In this document: positions 62,831-64,000 of the stretch, piece after piece
Position numbering within the stretch: position 1 is the first letter of the stretch
Layout: the number at the start of each line of letters is the position of its first letter
Assembly (NCBI RefSeq): GCF_963678635.1
Contig: NC_087063.1
Location: 64,339,290 to 64,403,289 of the forward strand
From: Symsagittifera roscoffensis
Lineage: Eukaryota; Xenacoelomorpha; Acoela; Convolutidae
Direction: 5' to 3'
Length of the DNA: 64,000 nucleotides
Notes under the pieces: generated by a model
What the model saw: the letters and a program-made list of their open reading frames with translations, nothing else
Told to the model about the DNA's origin: nothing
The model's database searches: none
Position numbers and translations under genes: made by a program

Positions 62831-64000
62831 ATTATGAAGCAACTATGTCTATTGCACTTTTTGCAATGTCTATTTTATTCTACTGCAACCATACTCGCTT
62901 GGCAATCTAAAGGTTTCCGGGTCAATACTCATATGCTGTCAGTTTTCCTTGCAAAGTTGGTCTCAATATAAAAACCGCTCCAAGCATATATATTCCTCAC
63001 TATTTTGTTTTGATTTTTTTGTCGTTTTTCTGGGTGAATTTGAATTAAGCTTCAAAAGCTTATAACCTATAGTAACATAAAAATGGAAGTGCCTTCCTCG
63101 TCGCGATAAAAATGTATGAACAGTAAAAAAACCTTTCACAAACTTTTCTAGCTTGAGAGAAAAAGTTATCAAATTACTCTTCAAAATCTAATTTAAGATT
63201 GGAAGAGCTATAAATTGACACCATACTTACTTATTTCACATACGAGTTTTTCCTCAGGCTGTCAAGGTAGCGCAAAATCATTGCGCGAGTGTTTGAAAAA
63301 AATTGATCGTTCATAGAAAAAAATGAATTAAGTTTGCAGTTTGTTACCTTTAGATAAATAGAATCAAAACGGTGGTTTTTTAATTGCTGAAAATGATCAA
63401 TTTTTATGTTGATTTGGAAATCTCGCAAGAAAATGATCCAGCAAAACTGAAGTTCAGGGCACCGAAACAGCAGAGACTATGGAACTAGAGCTTGACGGTG
63501 GTTTCTCGATATTGGCGTAGCCTCATTTCACTTTTCTTTAGTTTTGACCTTTTAAAGCTGTCGCCAAAGCATCGCATCTAAAAATCAACTGTAAGATTCA
63601 TTCCAAAAAAATTGTTTTTTTTTCTCCGCTGTTAGAACGGTTGTAGACTTGGAAAAATTGGAAAAAATCTACCAGAGATGAAAAATCATGAATAACTTCT
63701 AAGCTTTGTCACACAGCTTAAGTTCTGCTTGCCATGATAAATTAGAACGAATGTTTTGGAAAAATTTGACAAAATTTCAAAAGTTTTGTAAATAAAAGAA
63801 AAAATATCAAAAAATCACTTAGAAAAGCACCTAATCCGTTGCCATTAGAACTCTGTTATACCCGCAAAATTTAAAAATTAAACTTAGAAGTAGGCAACGC
63901 ATACACAATTGCTCTATTTGAAAACTTACATTAATTTTTGAATTTCTTATTTAGAGCTATGGTAAAAGAGAAAATCTCGGCCTTAAGAAAAGACCTAAAA

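Larger units (their letters stand above)
56698..64000. other. Upstream flank or 5' intron of the Ig-domain gene
   Basis: No exon is firmly supported here. It contains a decayed coding-like stretch (57241-57574), a large foldback (59275-60245), a GC-richer island with a 50-codon open frame (61223-61375), a C-run at 61817-61830 and a partial Helentron-like copy starting at 62661. The promoter of the gene may lie in this flank, but I see no core promoter motif I would defend. Stretches 57600-59030, 60260-61200, 61850-62650 and 62840-64000 show nothing recognised. Confidence 0.5.

Noticed and set aside
1-64000. CRISPR arrays, prokaryotic operons, ribosome binding sites, phage or plasmid genes
   Set aside because: None is present; intron-split Ig exons and transposon content show nuclear animal DNA.

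Overview
The window is AT-rich, intron-dominated DNA from an animal genome. It holds long non-coding stretches, many small non-autonomous transposons, canonical GT/AG splice sites and a 200-base run of N (31845-32044) typical of a scaffolded assembly. The immunoglobulin (Ig) exons show it is metazoan. I cannot name the phylum from sequence alone.

The only gene I can support is one large gene on the minus strand, reading from about 56.7 kb down to 13.85 kb and probably continuing past the left edge. I assembled it from short, GC-richer exons. Every one can be read with a phase-1 start and a phase-1 end: exon 1 (56562-56697, proline-rich N-terminus), a 24-nt microexon (52335-52358), exon 3 (47880-48068) and exon 4 (35402-35581) for Ig domain 1, exon 5 (23466-23528, acidic/tyrosine/serine linker), and exon 6 (18557-18724) and exon 7 (13849-14082) for a second Ig-like domain. 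Together they encode about 329 residues. The order Ig1, acidic linker, Ig2 and the P-x-D-S-G-L-Y-x-C signature of Ig1 recall the ectodomain of fibroblast growth factor receptors. No transmembrane or kinase exon lies in the window, so that identity is only a hypothesis. Exon 1 shows no signal peptide, so the true 5' end is unresolved.

The introns and the upstream flank are populated by repeats. The most abundant is a Helentron/Helitron-like family: 5' end TTGTTCCGACTTTCG, an inverted AGTCGGAAC near the 3' end, then a small hairpin and a terminus near GAGCAGTCTTG. At least ten full-length or partial copies are visible, three of them clustered at 19.4-23.2 kb. A second group has a different 3' hairpin (GTGC-TACTT-GCAC). 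There are also two near-perfect palindromic elements of about 735 bp with TA or TA-like flanks (532-1264 and 27600-28334), a hAT-like CAGTGGCGGATC...CCGCTACTG family, a 0.95-kb foldback at 59.3-60.2 kb, microsatellites, a minisatellite and long G or C runs.

Layout, left to right: 1-13.8 kb, sequence downstream of exon 7 with palindromic and hAT-like elements; 13.8-18.7 kb, exons 7 and 6; 18.7-23.5 kb, Helentron-like cluster, then exon 5; 23.5-35.4 kb, repeat-filled intron with the assembly gap; 35.4-48.1 kb, exons 4 and 3 around a repeat-rich intron; 48.1-56.7 kb, repeats, the microexon and exon 1; 56.7-64 kb, upstream flank with a foldback element and a GC-richer island. I found no tRNA, rRNA, CRISPR or prokaryotic-type genes.
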